Positions 51,954-60,257 of a stretch of DNA of 64,000 nucleotides are shown here, one piece after another. This stretch comes from an uncultured Flavobacteriaceae bacterium (GTDB taxonomy: Bacteria > Bacteroidota > Bacteroidia > Flavobacteriales > Flavobacteriaceae). The notes under the pieces are model-generated. The model was not told the origin of the DNA and searched no databases. It saw only the letters and a list, made by a program, of their open reading frames with translations. The DNA lies in assembly GCA_947500445.1 (NCBI GenBank), contig CANMSB010000015.1, positions 1-64,000 of the forward strand, in the 5' to 3' direction. The translations under genes and the position numbers were made by a program. Position 1 is the stretch's first letter, and the number at the start of each line of letters is the position of its first letter.

Positions 51954-54155
51954 ATGCCTTTTAAGCAATTTCCTTTTTACCGACAGCTGGACCAAATGGA
52001 CTGTGGTCCCACCTGCCTTCGTATGGTGGCCAAACATCATGGAAAGGCATATTCTCTCGATTTTCTTAGAAAAAAGGCCAATATTACCCGGGAAGGGGTT
52101 TCCATGGGCGGTATTGCGGAAGCGGCCGAAGAAATAGGTTTTCATACCCTTGCGGTCAGTCTGGATTTTGAGACACTGGACGAAGAGGTTCCGTTACCAT
52201 GTATCGCCCATTGGCGGCAGCGGCATTTTGTGGTAGTGTACGAGATAAAAAAGGATACCGTATACGTGGCCGATCCCGCGCATGGGCTGGTAAAGTATAA
52301 AAAGGCCGATTTTCTGGAAGGCTGGCTGGGCAAAAATGCCGGGGAACGGACCGAAGGCTATTTACTGCTTTTGGAGACCACGCCGCGTTTTTTTGAAAAT
52401 GATATTGAGGAAAAATCCGAATACGGCTTTAAGTTCTTGTTCTGGTACTTCAAGCCGTATAAGAAGTATATCGGGCAGCTGTTTTTGGGATTATTGGTAG
52501 GTAGCTTGTTGCAGCTTATTTTTCCTTTTTTAACGCAAGCTGTGGTCGATTATGGTATCAATTACCAAAACCTGCATTTTATCTATCTGATATTGGCGGC
52601 CCAGTTGATGCTGTTTATATCGCAGACCTCGGTCGATTTGATCCGGGGGTGGATATTGCTCCATATGACCAGTAGGATCAATATCAACCTGATTTCCGAT
52701 TTTTTATTGAAACTAATGCGATTGCCCATTGCGTTTTTCGACTCCAAAAACACCGGTGACATCATACAGCGGATATATGATCATGACCGCATCCAGGATT
52801 TTCTGTCCAGTACAACGCTGAACACCTTGTTTTCAGCATTCAATATCGTCATTTTTGGGTTCGTGTTGGCCTATTACGATTGGACGATTTTTGCCATTTT
52901 CTTTCTCGGGTCGTTCATTTATATTGGATGGACCTTACTTTTTTTAAAGAAACGGGAAGAGTTGGATTATAAGCGTTTCGATCAGGCGGCCGATAACCAA
53001 AATAGTATCTATCAATTGATTTCCGGAATGCAGGAGATAAAGCTCAACGGTTCGGAACGACGAAGACGGTGGGAATGGGAGGCCATCCAGGTCAAACTTT
53101 TTAAGGTTTCCATCAAGAGCTTGGCATTGTCCCAAACGCAAAATACCGGAGGCCGTTTTTTTAATGAGCTCAAGAATATCCTCATCACTTTCGTAGCGGC
53201 GAAATCCGTAATCGACGGTAGTCTTACCCTGGGTATGATGCTTTCCGTACAATACATTATCGGTCAATTGAACCTGCCCATCAATAATTTTATCACCTTC
53301 ATCCAAACCGGACAGGATGCCAAAATTAGTTTGGAGCGCCTGGCCGAGATACATTCCAAGGAAGATGAGGAAGTTTCGGACGACACCCTGCTAAAGGAAC
53401 TGCCGGAAAAGAAGGGAATAGCCGTTAAGAACCTGGGCTTTAGATATGGGGGAAGTGCATCGCCAATGGTGCTGGATGGCCTGAATTTTGAAATACCTGA
53501 AGGAAAGGTGACCGCCATTGTAGGTGCCAGTGGTAGTGGAAAAACCACCTTGATAAAGTTATTGTTGCGATTTTATGAACCGACAACGGGCGAAATTACG
53601 GTGGGCAGTTCAAAGTTACAGTCGTTGGGAGTGTCCTTCTGGAGAAAAAACTGTGGAAGTGTCATGCAGGACGGCTTTCTGTTTAGCGACACCATCGCCA
53701 GAAACATTACCGAGTCGGATTCAGAGGGTGTTTTAGATAAAAAGCGACTGTTGCACGCTGTCGACGTTGCCAATATTGAAGATTTTATTACCCAATTGCC
53801 TACCGGTTTCAATTCAAAGGTGGGTAGCAGCGGTACCAATGTAAGTGGTGGGCAAAAGCAGCGGATATTGATTGCAAGGGCGGTGTATAAAAACCCGAAT
53901 TATATTTTTTTGGACGAGGCGACCAGTGCACTCGATGCAAACAATGAAAAAGTGATCATGAACAAATTGGATGAGTTCTATAAAGGTAAAACCGTGGTTG
54001 TTGTTGCCCATCGGTTAAGTACCGTTAAAAATGCCGATCAAATTATTGTTTTGGACAAAGGGAAAATGGTCGAAATAGGGAATCATCAAGAACTGACCGC
54101 GAAAAGGGGGCTGTATTATACCTTGGTGAAAAATCAGTTGGAACTAGGAAGCTGA
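51954..54155 (+). CDS. Peptidase-containing ABC transporter (C39 peptidase + ABC export)
   Basis: A 733-residue PCAT. Residues 1-125 are a C39 peptidase with Cys17 in QMDCGPTCL, His91 in WRQRHFVVVYE and Asp107 in VYVADPAHG, an apparently complete catalytic set. Residues about 155-440 are the six-helix membrane domain. The ATPase has Walker A GASGSGKTT at about 524-532, the VSGGQKQR signature near 630 and YIFLDEATSALD. Such exporters cut leader peptides, usually after a double Gly, and export the product. It is followed after 1 base by the HlyD gene. It faces the split LanB genes across a convergent junction. Confidence 0.95.
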   Translation: MPFKQFPFYRQLDQMDCGPTCLRMVAKHHGKAYSLDFLRKKANITREGVSMGGIAEAAEEIGFHTLAVSLDFETLDEEVPLPCIAHWRQRHFVVVYEIKKDTVYVADPAHGLVKYKKADFLEGWLGKNAGERTEGYLLLLETTPRFFENDIEEKSEYGFKFLFWYFKPYKKYIGQLFLGLLVGSLLQLIFPFLTQAVVDYGINYQNLHFIYLILAAQLMLFISQTSVDLIRGWILLHMTSRININLISDFLLKLMRLPIAFFDSKNTGDIIQRIYDHDRIQDFLSSTTLNTLFSAFNIVIFGFVLAYYDWTIFAIFFLGSFIYIGWTLLFLKKREELDYKRFDQAADNQNSIYQLISGMQEIKLNGSERRRRWEWEAIQVKLFKVSIKSLALSQTQNTGGRFFNELKNILITFVAAKSVIDGSLTLGMMLSVQYIIGQLNLPINNFITFIQTGQDAKISLERLAEIHSKEDEEVSDDTLLKELPEKKGIAVKNLGFRYGGSASPMVLDGLNFEIPEGKVTAIVGASGSGKTTLIKLLLRFYEPTTGEITVGSSKLQSLGVSFWRKNCGSVMQDGFLFSDTIARNITESDSEGVLDKKRLLHAVDVANIEDFITQLPTGFNSKVGSSGTNVSGGQKQRILIARAVYKNPNYIFLDEATSALDANNEKVIMNKLDEFYKGKTVVVVAHRLSTVKNADQIIVLDKGKMVEIGNHQELTAKRGLYYTLVKNQLELGS

Positions 54156-54156
54156 T

Positions 54157-55476
54157 ATGGAAGAAGAAGTGCCGGACATAGAACAAAAGATAGCGGGGCT
54201 CGATGAGCGTTCCGGTCAAGTGAAGGAAATTTTGGGAAAGGCACCCAATTGGGTGGTGCGTTCCGGTATTTCCGTTGTTTTCGTAATCGTATTGGGCGTG
54301 GTGACAGCCGCGGCATTGTTAGGGTATAACGATATTATTTCGGCCGACATCGTCATCACCAGCAAGAACCCCCCGGTGTATTTGGAAGCGAATCGAGAGG
54401 GGAGATTGACCCAGCTTTTTGTAGCTCCAAATCAAAACGTGACCAAAAACCAGGTGTTGGCCGAAATCGAAAATACGGCAAACTACGAAGACGTGGCTTA
54501 TTTGCGAGAAAAGATAGCCGGTTTTAATAGTGGAACGATGTCCTTGGATTCCTTAAAACAAGAGTATCCGCCATATCTGGATTTAGGACCCGTGCAGCAG
54601 GCGTATGGCCGTTTTTTAACGGACTATCAAAACTATATTTTGTTCAACGCGCTGTCCCCAAATCAGAAAGAATCTGCCATGATCCAGCAGCAGTTGACGG
54701 AGCAAAGGCGTTTTTTGGAGAAGCAAGAACGACAGATGGGTATTTTCAAGGAGGATCTTCAGCTCTCAAAAAGTAGTTTTGAGCGCAATCAAAAACTATA
54801 TGAAAAAGGAGTGGTTTCCAAGGCGGAGTTTGAAAATGCCTCAAGGGCCTATCTTTCCGATAAACAAAACTATGAAGGGTTCTTAACCAGTATGTCCAAT
54901 ACACAGATCGCGATAGCCAATTTTAATAATTTATTGACCAAATCGGACATCCAAGGGGCGGAATTTGAAAATAGCTATGCACAAAAATTGAATGAGGCCT
55001 TTCAGTTTTTAAAAAATGAACTGACCCTTTGGGAACAGCAATATCTGGTAAAAAGTCCCATAAATGGAAAAGTGACCGTATTCGACATCTGGAACCAATA
55101 CCAAAACGTAAATGCGGGAGAGGTTTTATTTACCGTAGTGCCCGAGAATTTGGATGGAATCGTAGGTAAGGTGACCTTACCGGTACGGAATTCGGGTAAG
55201 GTAAAAGTGGGGCAAAAAGTGCTTGTGAAATTGGCGAATTACCCTTTTGAGGAGTGGGGGAGCGTTACCGGTGAAATACAATCGATATCATTGGTGCCCA
55301 AACAGGGTGAAGAATCGTTCTATACCCTGTTCGTCAGCTTTGGAGATTTGACCACCTCCTATGGAAAGAAAATTGATTTCAAACAGGAAATGCAGGGTAC
55401 CGCGGAAATCGTGCTGGAAGAGCTCACTGTGCTCCAACGGATCTTCTACCAATTTAGAAAGGCGTTCGAACGGTAA
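54157..55476 (+). CDS. HlyD/membrane-fusion-protein family secretion adaptor
   Basis: A 439-residue protein with one N-terminal transmembrane helix (VVFVIVLGVVTAAALLG, about 42-58), the lipoyl/barrel-sandwich halves (VYLEANREGRLTQLFVAPNQNVTKNQVLAEIEN and VKSPINGKVTVFD), and a long coiled coil between (about 175-275). It bridges the ABC exporter to the outer membrane. It starts 1 base after the transporter stop. No TolC-like gene is present here, so the outer channel must be encoded elsewhere. Confidence 0.93.
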   Translation: MEEEVPDIEQKIAGLDERSGQVKEILGKAPNWVVRSGISVVFVIVLGVVTAAALLGYNDIISADIVITSKNPPVYLEANREGRLTQLFVAPNQNVTKNQVLAEIENTANYEDVAYLREKIAGFNSGTMSLDSLKQEYPPYLDLGPVQQAYGRFLTDYQNYILFNALSPNQKESAMIQQQLTEQRRFLEKQERQMGIFKEDLQLSKSSFERNQKLYEKGVVSKAEFENASRAYLSDKQNYEGFLTSMSNTQIAIANFNNLLTKSDIQGAEFENSYAQKLNEAFQFLKNELTLWEQQYLVKSPINGKVTVFDIWNQYQNVNAGEVLFTVVPENLDGIVGKVTLPVRNSGKVKVGQKVLVKLANYPFEEWGSVTGEIQSISLVPKQGEESFYTLFVSFGDLTTSYGKKIDFKQEMQGTAEIVLEELTVLQRIFYQFRKAFER

Positions 55477-55652
55477 TGTCGGCACCCCTTCTTTACTATT
55501 TTACATACTTGCCGTTGGCTTTGCCAAAGAAGGAGGATGAACTAGAGATCAACTGCTTGTGCCCGCTTTTTTTTGAATGGCTGCCGCCGTCCGATAATAG
55601 CGGTATAGAAAGTCGTAACAGACCATTTCGTTCAATCGGTTTTTGGATTTGA
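55476..55652 (+). CDS. Small ORF coupled to the HlyD gene, doubtful
   Basis: A 58-codon frame whose ATG shares one base with the HlyD stop (TAATG), a coupling geometry. Its first 25 codons are unique DNA; the rest lies antisense to the 3' end of the SpaB_C-like gene. It encodes a hydrophobic start, KKEDELEIN and a CLC motif. No leader/core structure is convincing, and it may be chance. Confidence 0.15.
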   Translation: MSAPLLYYFTYLPLALPKKEDELEINCLCPLFFEWLPPSDNSGIESRNRPFRSIGFWI

Positions 55653-56466
55653 AAAGACGGTTCATCAGCATGTGTATATAACTGCCCAAAAGACCGTTCA
55701 TTGGCATTTCCAATAGATTTTGAGCCACAATGGCCATGATGTCGTTCACTATCGGTGCAATATGGGCGCTCTTGGTTTCCAACACTTCCAAGATCGGGGC
55801 GTGGTCCGGATCGGTTTCTTTAGTGAACACCATAAAGGAAGCTATCCGGGAGCGGTGTGCGCGGTATTTGGCGTCCAATTGCTTCTTTAAGGGCCTTCCC
55901 ATTCCAAATTCTGCTCCAAACCCTGTTTTCAGGTGGTCCAACAACACTAGTTTTTCATCCAAAGTGTAAGAGAAATGGGTCAGTAAATGGTCTATCGATC
56001 GCAATCCGAACAACCATCGTAGCGTTTCGCCCTCATCTCCTTCGATCAGGTCCAAAAAAGAAGCGGTTGCCATGCTGTCAAACTGGAACAGACTTTCCGA
56101 TAGGACAATGGTGTTAGTTCCATAACGCTCCAATTCCCTCTGATACGTATCCAACTGTATTTTCCAAATAAGGTCCCTTTCCAAAAAGAGGTTCAAGGGT
56201 TCGTGAAGGGCTCCCAGAATAGTACCGATATCTGATGTTGATGCACTTAAAAACCGTACCCTTAAATGGTGTTCCGGATCGGCATAACGGATAAAAAACC
56301 ATTTTGTAATACTGCCCGAAGCCAAAAACCGATCCGCAAGCGGTGCAATAACTTCGGTGAGAATGGTGTCGGCCGTTTTGTGTCCGGTGTAGATCTTGTA
56401 GTAAACCCACTCACTCCCGATGGCGAAACTACGTTTGGTGTTTTTTTTAGGATGGTCTTTCTTCAT
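55549..56466 (-). CDS. LanB elimination-domain protein (SpaB_C / thiopeptide-type)
   Basis: A 305-residue stand-alone version of the C-terminal half of class I lanthipeptide dehydratases. The family signature is clear: SEWVYYKIYTG at the front, WFFIRYADPEHHLRVRF (residues about 61-77), YQRELERYG in the middle, and IHMLMNRLF near the C-terminus. In LanB enzymes this domain removes glutamate from glutamylated Ser/Thr to give dehydroamino acids. It overlaps the glutamylation-domain gene by 20 bases and is the second gene of that unit. Confidence 0.92.
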   Translation of the reverse strand: MKKDHPKKNTKRSFAIGSEWVYYKIYTGHKTADTILTEVIAPLADRFLASGSITKWFFIRYADPEHHLRVRFLSASTSDIGTILGALHEPLNLFLERDLIWKIQLDTYQRELERYGTNTIVLSESLFQFDSMATASFLDLIEGDEGETLRWLFGLRSIDHLLTHFSYTLDEKLVLLDHLKTGFGAEFGMGRPLKKQLDAKYRAHRSRIASFMVFTKETDPDHAPILEVLETKSAHIAPIVNDIMAIVAQNLLEMPMNGLLGSYIHMLMNRLFKSKNRLNEMVCYDFLYRYYRTAAAIQKKAGTSS

Positions 56467-58687
56467 TGCTACGTTCGCTACGGTTATAAAAGGATATGAT
56501 CATTTGATTGGAATAGTGGCCTTGCGCCGAACTTACGGTTCCTTCTTTTGAAAAAAGGAACTCGGAGAGGGTGAATTGCGATTTGTTTTTTACGCTATCC
56601 AATAGCATTTGTACCGATGTGGCGTTGGAAAAATTGATTAGCAATTCGTTATCGCCTTCGGTGAGAACAACATACTGGGGAAGTTTTAGTTGCGATTGCC
56701 ATATTTTAATCTTTTGTAATAAGGCCTTTTCATCATCGATAACATTCGATAGGGTAGTAAGCTGTTCCTTATCAATGTTCCAGGTGGCACGATGAAATAT
56801 AAGGTTGCGATAGGTGACCCTTGGTAAAAAAGACCGGTTTTCTCCTAAATAACCATACCTAAAATAAAGTCCGCCCCGCAGGCCTTGGTTTTGTAGGTCG
56901 CATAAAAAGTGATATATGGGTAACGCATTGGCCGAAAAGTTATGTGCGTTGGTCAATCTGGGCAGCACCTCCATGTTATTTTTTTTGGAACGGAGCAAGA
57001 TCCGGTCGTTCCTTATGGAAATGTAGAGGTCACTAATGGGAAGTTGCTTTTCCAAGCTTTTTGCAGATTTGGCGAGATAGGGTATTTCATGGGTCCGAAA
57101 CGAAGGCCGCGTTAAAATATTACCCACTCTTGATTCGGGAAGATGGACAATTTCCGCTAAAATTTTATCCGGGTTCAGCTGTTCTTCCTTTGCCGTAATC
57201 TTTTGGGCTTGGAGCGCTAAGGAGGGGTCGCCATGGCAAAACCGTCCCAAAAGGTTTGCGGCACTCGAACCGCCGACGCCGGGAAGGAGTATTTTCTGCT
57301 CCCCATTTTCTTCAATGACGCTTACCATTGCCGATAACGTATCGGGAAGGTCGTCCCAGTGGGCCGACATTTCTTCAAAATCTTTGTCCTCTAGGATTAT
57401 AGGGGTATTGCCGTTTTCATCACTTGTGATCAATTTTTTTTCTAAAACACCAAGCGCTGGATGCCAGTTTAGGGTTTTGGACTCGGAATTCGAATTCGTT
57501 TGAGGGAGTAGCAGGTCGTCCACTAGGGGGTTCACATCTCCGCTGCCGCCCGTTTGAAGATATCCAATGCCCGTTTCCACATCCATAACCTTGGCAAGCG
57601 GCATCTCCCGTTCTTCATAGCGCTCCCGAAACGCGTTTTTGAACTTTGTTAGATTGGTTTCCCTGGGTACGGGTGTCATGCGGTTTAAAAGTGTCATTGC
57701 CTGCTTTACACTTTTGGCGATGTCGTTTGACAATTGGTTCGAGCGATGCGCTAGTTGGAGGTTCGTTTGAAAGAGATATTGCAAATTATAAGTGGTCGGC
57801 CCCGTTTGTAGATGCGTTGCAATATCCAAATACGATTTGGGGTCATTGCCCATTCGTTCATCGAGTTGTCCGATTCTTTTTTTTGTGGTCTCCAAAAAAA
57901 GGGTTTCCGCTTCTACATGTTGTAAGGGAGACAATACGTGCTGAATCTGTTCCAGAAACGCCGGCCCCGATACGGAGGGTTCCATGGCGCCAACGAGAAT
58001 TTGGCTGTCGATAAGTTCATTTAAAAAATCCGAGGCCTGATCTTTCGGAATGTCTTTTTCGGTCAATATTTTCACCAGATGCTCAAGAGTCGCTCCAGTA
58101 ACGGCACCGTATACAATGTTCTTTAGATAGTCCGAAAAGTCCACTTCGATAATATGATGTTGTCTTCGGCTATTCTGATAATAATACTCAATATACCTTA
58201 AGGTGTCACCAATGGGATACATGCTGGAATTTGGATAGAACGGCAATTGTTCGCGAATTGCTTTCTTCTTGGACAGGTCTTGGGAAAGGGCTACCAAGTA
58301 GTTCATGTCCAGGCCAGTGTGTCGTTTATAGCTTTGTGGCGAAGACAGCTCAATTTCCGTATGTTCGGCGAAATTTCCGGTTCCGCAGCCCGCAAAAAGA
58401 CCAAAAGGAGTACATCTGGTGGCCATTCGGGTAAGGTATTTCAATAGGGAAAGGCGTAGCTTTTTCTCTTTTTTTACTTCCGTTGATGCGTTCAGCCACT
58501 TTTCTATTTCGGCATATAACGAGGGAGAGGCCAGAAAACAGGACTCCTTAACGATTGGGAGGTCGAAGGCCGCTTTCAATTGCGCTTTCGTGACAACGGG
58601 CTGCGAAGTAAGTTTTTCGATAAAATCGATACTGAATATCGGGGTCCTAAGCACATATTGTGGGAAATGGTCGTAAGGGTTTTTCAT
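56447..58687 (-). CDS. LanB glutamylation-domain dehydratase (lantibiotic dehydratase N-terminal type)
   Basis: A 746-residue protein matching the N-terminal part of class I LanB enzymes, which use glutamyl-tRNA to glutamylate Ser/Thr of a precursor peptide. Motifs: MATRCTPFGLFAG with Arg91, Thr93 and Pro94; FKNAFRERYEEREMPLAKVMD followed by GIGYL; and LPRLTNAHNFS. The elimination domain is a separate gene just downstream, so LanB is split, as known in some Bacteroidota (for example pinensin). No LanC cyclase gene is in the window. The gene starts with ATG at 58687. Confidence 0.93.
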   Translation of the reverse strand: MKNPYDHFPQYVLRTPIFSIDFIEKLTSQPVVTKAQLKAAFDLPIVKESCFLASPSLYAEIEKWLNASTEVKKEKKLRLSLLKYLTRMATRCTPFGLFAGCGTGNFAEHTEIELSSPQSYKRHTGLDMNYLVALSQDLSKKKAIREQLPFYPNSSMYPIGDTLRYIEYYYQNSRRQHHIIEVDFSDYLKNIVYGAVTGATLEHLVKILTEKDIPKDQASDFLNELIDSQILVGAMEPSVSGPAFLEQIQHVLSPLQHVEAETLFLETTKKRIGQLDERMGNDPKSYLDIATHLQTGPTTYNLQYLFQTNLQLAHRSNQLSNDIAKSVKQAMTLLNRMTPVPRETNLTKFKNAFRERYEEREMPLAKVMDVETGIGYLQTGGSGDVNPLVDDLLLPQTNSNSESKTLNWHPALGVLEKKLITSDENGNTPIILEDKDFEEMSAHWDDLPDTLSAMVSVIEENGEQKILLPGVGGSSAANLLGRFCHGDPSLALQAQKITAKEEQLNPDKILAEIVHLPESRVGNILTRPSFRTHEIPYLAKSAKSLEKQLPISDLYISIRNDRILLRSKKNNMEVLPRLTNAHNFSANALPIYHFLCDLQNQGLRGGLYFRYGYLGENRSFLPRVTYRNLIFHRATWNIDKEQLTTLSNVIDDEKALLQKIKIWQSQLKLPQYVVLTEGDNELLINFSNATSVQMLLDSVKNKSQFTLSEFLFSKEGTVSSAQGHYSNQMIISFYNRSERSNEERPS

Positions 58688-58705
58688 TTAAAAGTGCTGT
58701 TCATT

Positions 58706-58906
58706 TTATTGTGGTAAAGGCCACGGTGTTTCAATGGATATCACAGACAACTTTGAATTTATTTGGATTAACTGTATATGCCAATTATTGGGAGCAAAGC
58801 CGTACGTAAGAAAGGTAACATGTTCCTTAATAGGAATTTGATGAAGATAAGACATCATGATGAATTCTTGAAAATTTTTGCTTTTGTTTAACCTTGGACT
58901 TTTCAA
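58706..58906 (-). CDS. Short ORF upstream of lanB, doubtful precursor candidate
   Basis: A 66-codon frame just upstream of lanB on the same strand, beginning with TTG at 58906; ATG codons at 58858 and 58855 would give about 50 residues. The start KSPRLNKSKNF vaguely recalls the Lys/Leu-rich leaders of Bacteroidota lanthipeptides (LxLNKxxI), but there is no Cys and no double Gly, so lanthionine formation is excluded. Position is the only real support. Confidence 0.2.
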   Translation of the reverse strand: MKSPRLNKSKNFQEFIMMSYLHQIPIKEHVTFLTYGFAPNNWHIQLIQINSKLSVISIETPWPLPQ

Positions 58907-59253
58907 GACGGTTTATTGATAACAGGTCATGGAGTATTTGCCAACAGAAAGCGCATGAAACGGAAAGCCATCATGGACAATGACGATTTAGTGTACTGTA
59001 GAAAAGTGTCCTGGGACATTTAGGAATTGTACTATCTATGGGCGGCATCTAAAAATGGTATTTTTTTGTGTTTCGGGCTCGTCTTTTTGGTTCTTTGTCC
59101 ACATCCAAATGGGTGTTATAAGGTTGGGGGCCTATCAATACGAGAAAACGTGAAAAGTGGCTTATTTTTACTTGGGGTGCCCGTTTTGTGCAAAGTGTCC
59201 ATCAACTTGTTTGGGCAATTATCGAATTCTCCTTAAAATTTAATGCTTCTTCA

Positions 59254-59284
59254 TTTGAATTATTCGTAAATATCACTACATTTG
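59254..59284 (+). promoter_or_regulatory. Promoter of the str/S10 ribosomal operon
   Basis: TTTG at 59254-59257, a 19-base spacer, and TACATTTG at 59277-59284: a complete match to the Bacteroidota sigma-ABfr consensus TTTG-N19-TAnnTTTG. Transcription should start near 59291, giving a leader of about 38 bases before the rpsL ATG at 59329. Confidence 0.85.
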
Positions 59285-59328
59285 CCGACCCTTAAAAATA
59301 GAGGGTAAGTTTTATACAATAATATAGT

Positions 59329-59703
59329 ATGCCAACAATTTCACAATTAGTACGAAAAGGAAGAACCACGATTACTAAGAAGAGTAAATCGGCTGCTTTG
59401 GATTCGTGTCCCCAACGAAGGGGTGTTTGTACGCGTGTTTATACTACTACGCCTAAAAAACCAAACTCTGCCATGAGAAAAGTGGCCAGGGTTCGTTTGA
59501 CCAATGGTAAGGAAGTGAACGCTTACATTCCCGGAGAAGGACACAACTTGCAAGAGCACTCGATAGTATTAGTAAGGGGAGGAAGGGTGAAAGATTTGCC
59601 AGGAGTTAGGTATCATATCGTAAGGGGTGCACTCGATACTGCAGGTGTCGCGGGCAGAACCCAACGGAGGTCTAAGTACGGAGCAAAACGCCCAAAGAAG
59701 TAA
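59329..59703 (+). CDS. rpsL: 30S ribosomal protein S12
   Basis: A 124-residue protein of the small-subunit decoding centre, matching S12 along its whole length. [11 protein letters not shown] (41-51) and [13 protein letters not shown] (84-96) are the loops where streptomycin-resistance mutations occur; both carry the wild-type Lys residues. It is the first gene of the str operon and starts about 38 bases after the predicted transcription start. Confidence 0.99.
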   Translation: MPTISQLVRKGRTTITKKSKSAALDSCPQRRGVCTRVYTTTPKKPNSAMRKVARVRLTNGKEVNAYIPGEGHNLQEHSIVLVRGGRVKDLPGVRYHIVRGALDTAGVAGRTQRRSKYGAKRPKK

Positions 59704-59774
59704 TTAAAAGGTAAAAGGGTTCCATGGCATAATAAGTTGTGGAATGTTTATCGAAAAAACTTTAGAAAGAAGTA

Positions 59775-60251
59775 ATGAGAAAAAAGCAGGCAAAAAAAAG
59801 GCCATTGTTGCCCGATCCAAGGTTTAACGACCAATTGGTGACCCGTTTCGTCAACATGATGATGTGGGACGGAAAGAAATCCGTGGCGTTCAGTGTTTTC
59901 TACGATGCAATGGATATCGTTGAAGAAAAAAAGACAGACGAAGAAAAAAGTGCTTTGGAGTTGTGGAAAGATGCGTTGTCCAACGTAATGCCGCACGTGG
60001 AAGTGCGTAGTAGGCGTGTTGGGGGTGCTACCTTTCAGATACCCATGCAGATACGTCCGGACCGAAAAATTTCTACCGCTATGAAGTGGTTGATCAGTTA
60101 TGCAAGAAAGCGTAACGAAAAAGGTATGGCGCTAAAATTGGCCGGTGAAGTTTTGGCTGCGGCCAAAGAAGAAGGTGCTGCTGTCAAGAAAAGGGTCGAT
60201 ACGCACAAGATGGCCGAAGCCAATAAAGCATTCTCTCACTTTAGATTTTAA
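59775..60251 (+). CDS. rpsG: 30S ribosomal protein S7
   Basis: A 158-residue S7, which organises the head of the 30S subunit. Recognisable blocks are [45 protein letters not shown] and [14 protein letters not shown] at the end. It follows rpsL by 71 bases and precedes fusA by 6, in the normal str operon order. Confidence 0.99.
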   Translation: MRKKQAKKRPLLPDPRFNDQLVTRFVNMMMWDGKKSVAFSVFYDAMDIVEEKKTDEEKSALELWKDALSNVMPHVEVRSRRVGGATFQIPMQIRPDRKISTAMKWLISYARKRNEKGMALKLAGEVLAAAKEEGAAVKKRVDTHKMAEANKAFSHFRF

Positions 60252-60257
60252 TCGGAA

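Larger units (their letters stand above)
58688..59328. other. Non-coding stretch between lanB and rpsL
   Basis: These 641 bases include a minus-strand 66-codon frame with a TTG start (58706-58906) and a few short frames (58778-58891 plus, 37 codons; 59027-59236 plus, TTG start, 69 codons). None matches a known family or a lanthipeptide precursor. The right end carries the rpsL promoter (59254-59284). Confidence 0.5.

Noticed and set aside
55515-55527. TTGGC/GCCAA hairpin between hlyD and the elimination-domain gene considered as bidirectional terminator
   Set aside because: Only 5 bp, with no T-run on either strand.
58778-58891. 37-codon basic plus-strand frame antisense to 58706-58906
   Set aside because: No leader/core structure, no promoter, and no coupling to a neighbour.
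59027-59236. 69-codon plus-strand frame upstream of rpsL with a GG motif and Cys, considered as RiPP precursor
   Set aside because: TTG start, hydrophobic leader unlike any precursor, wrong strand relative to lanB. Position and composition do not support translation.
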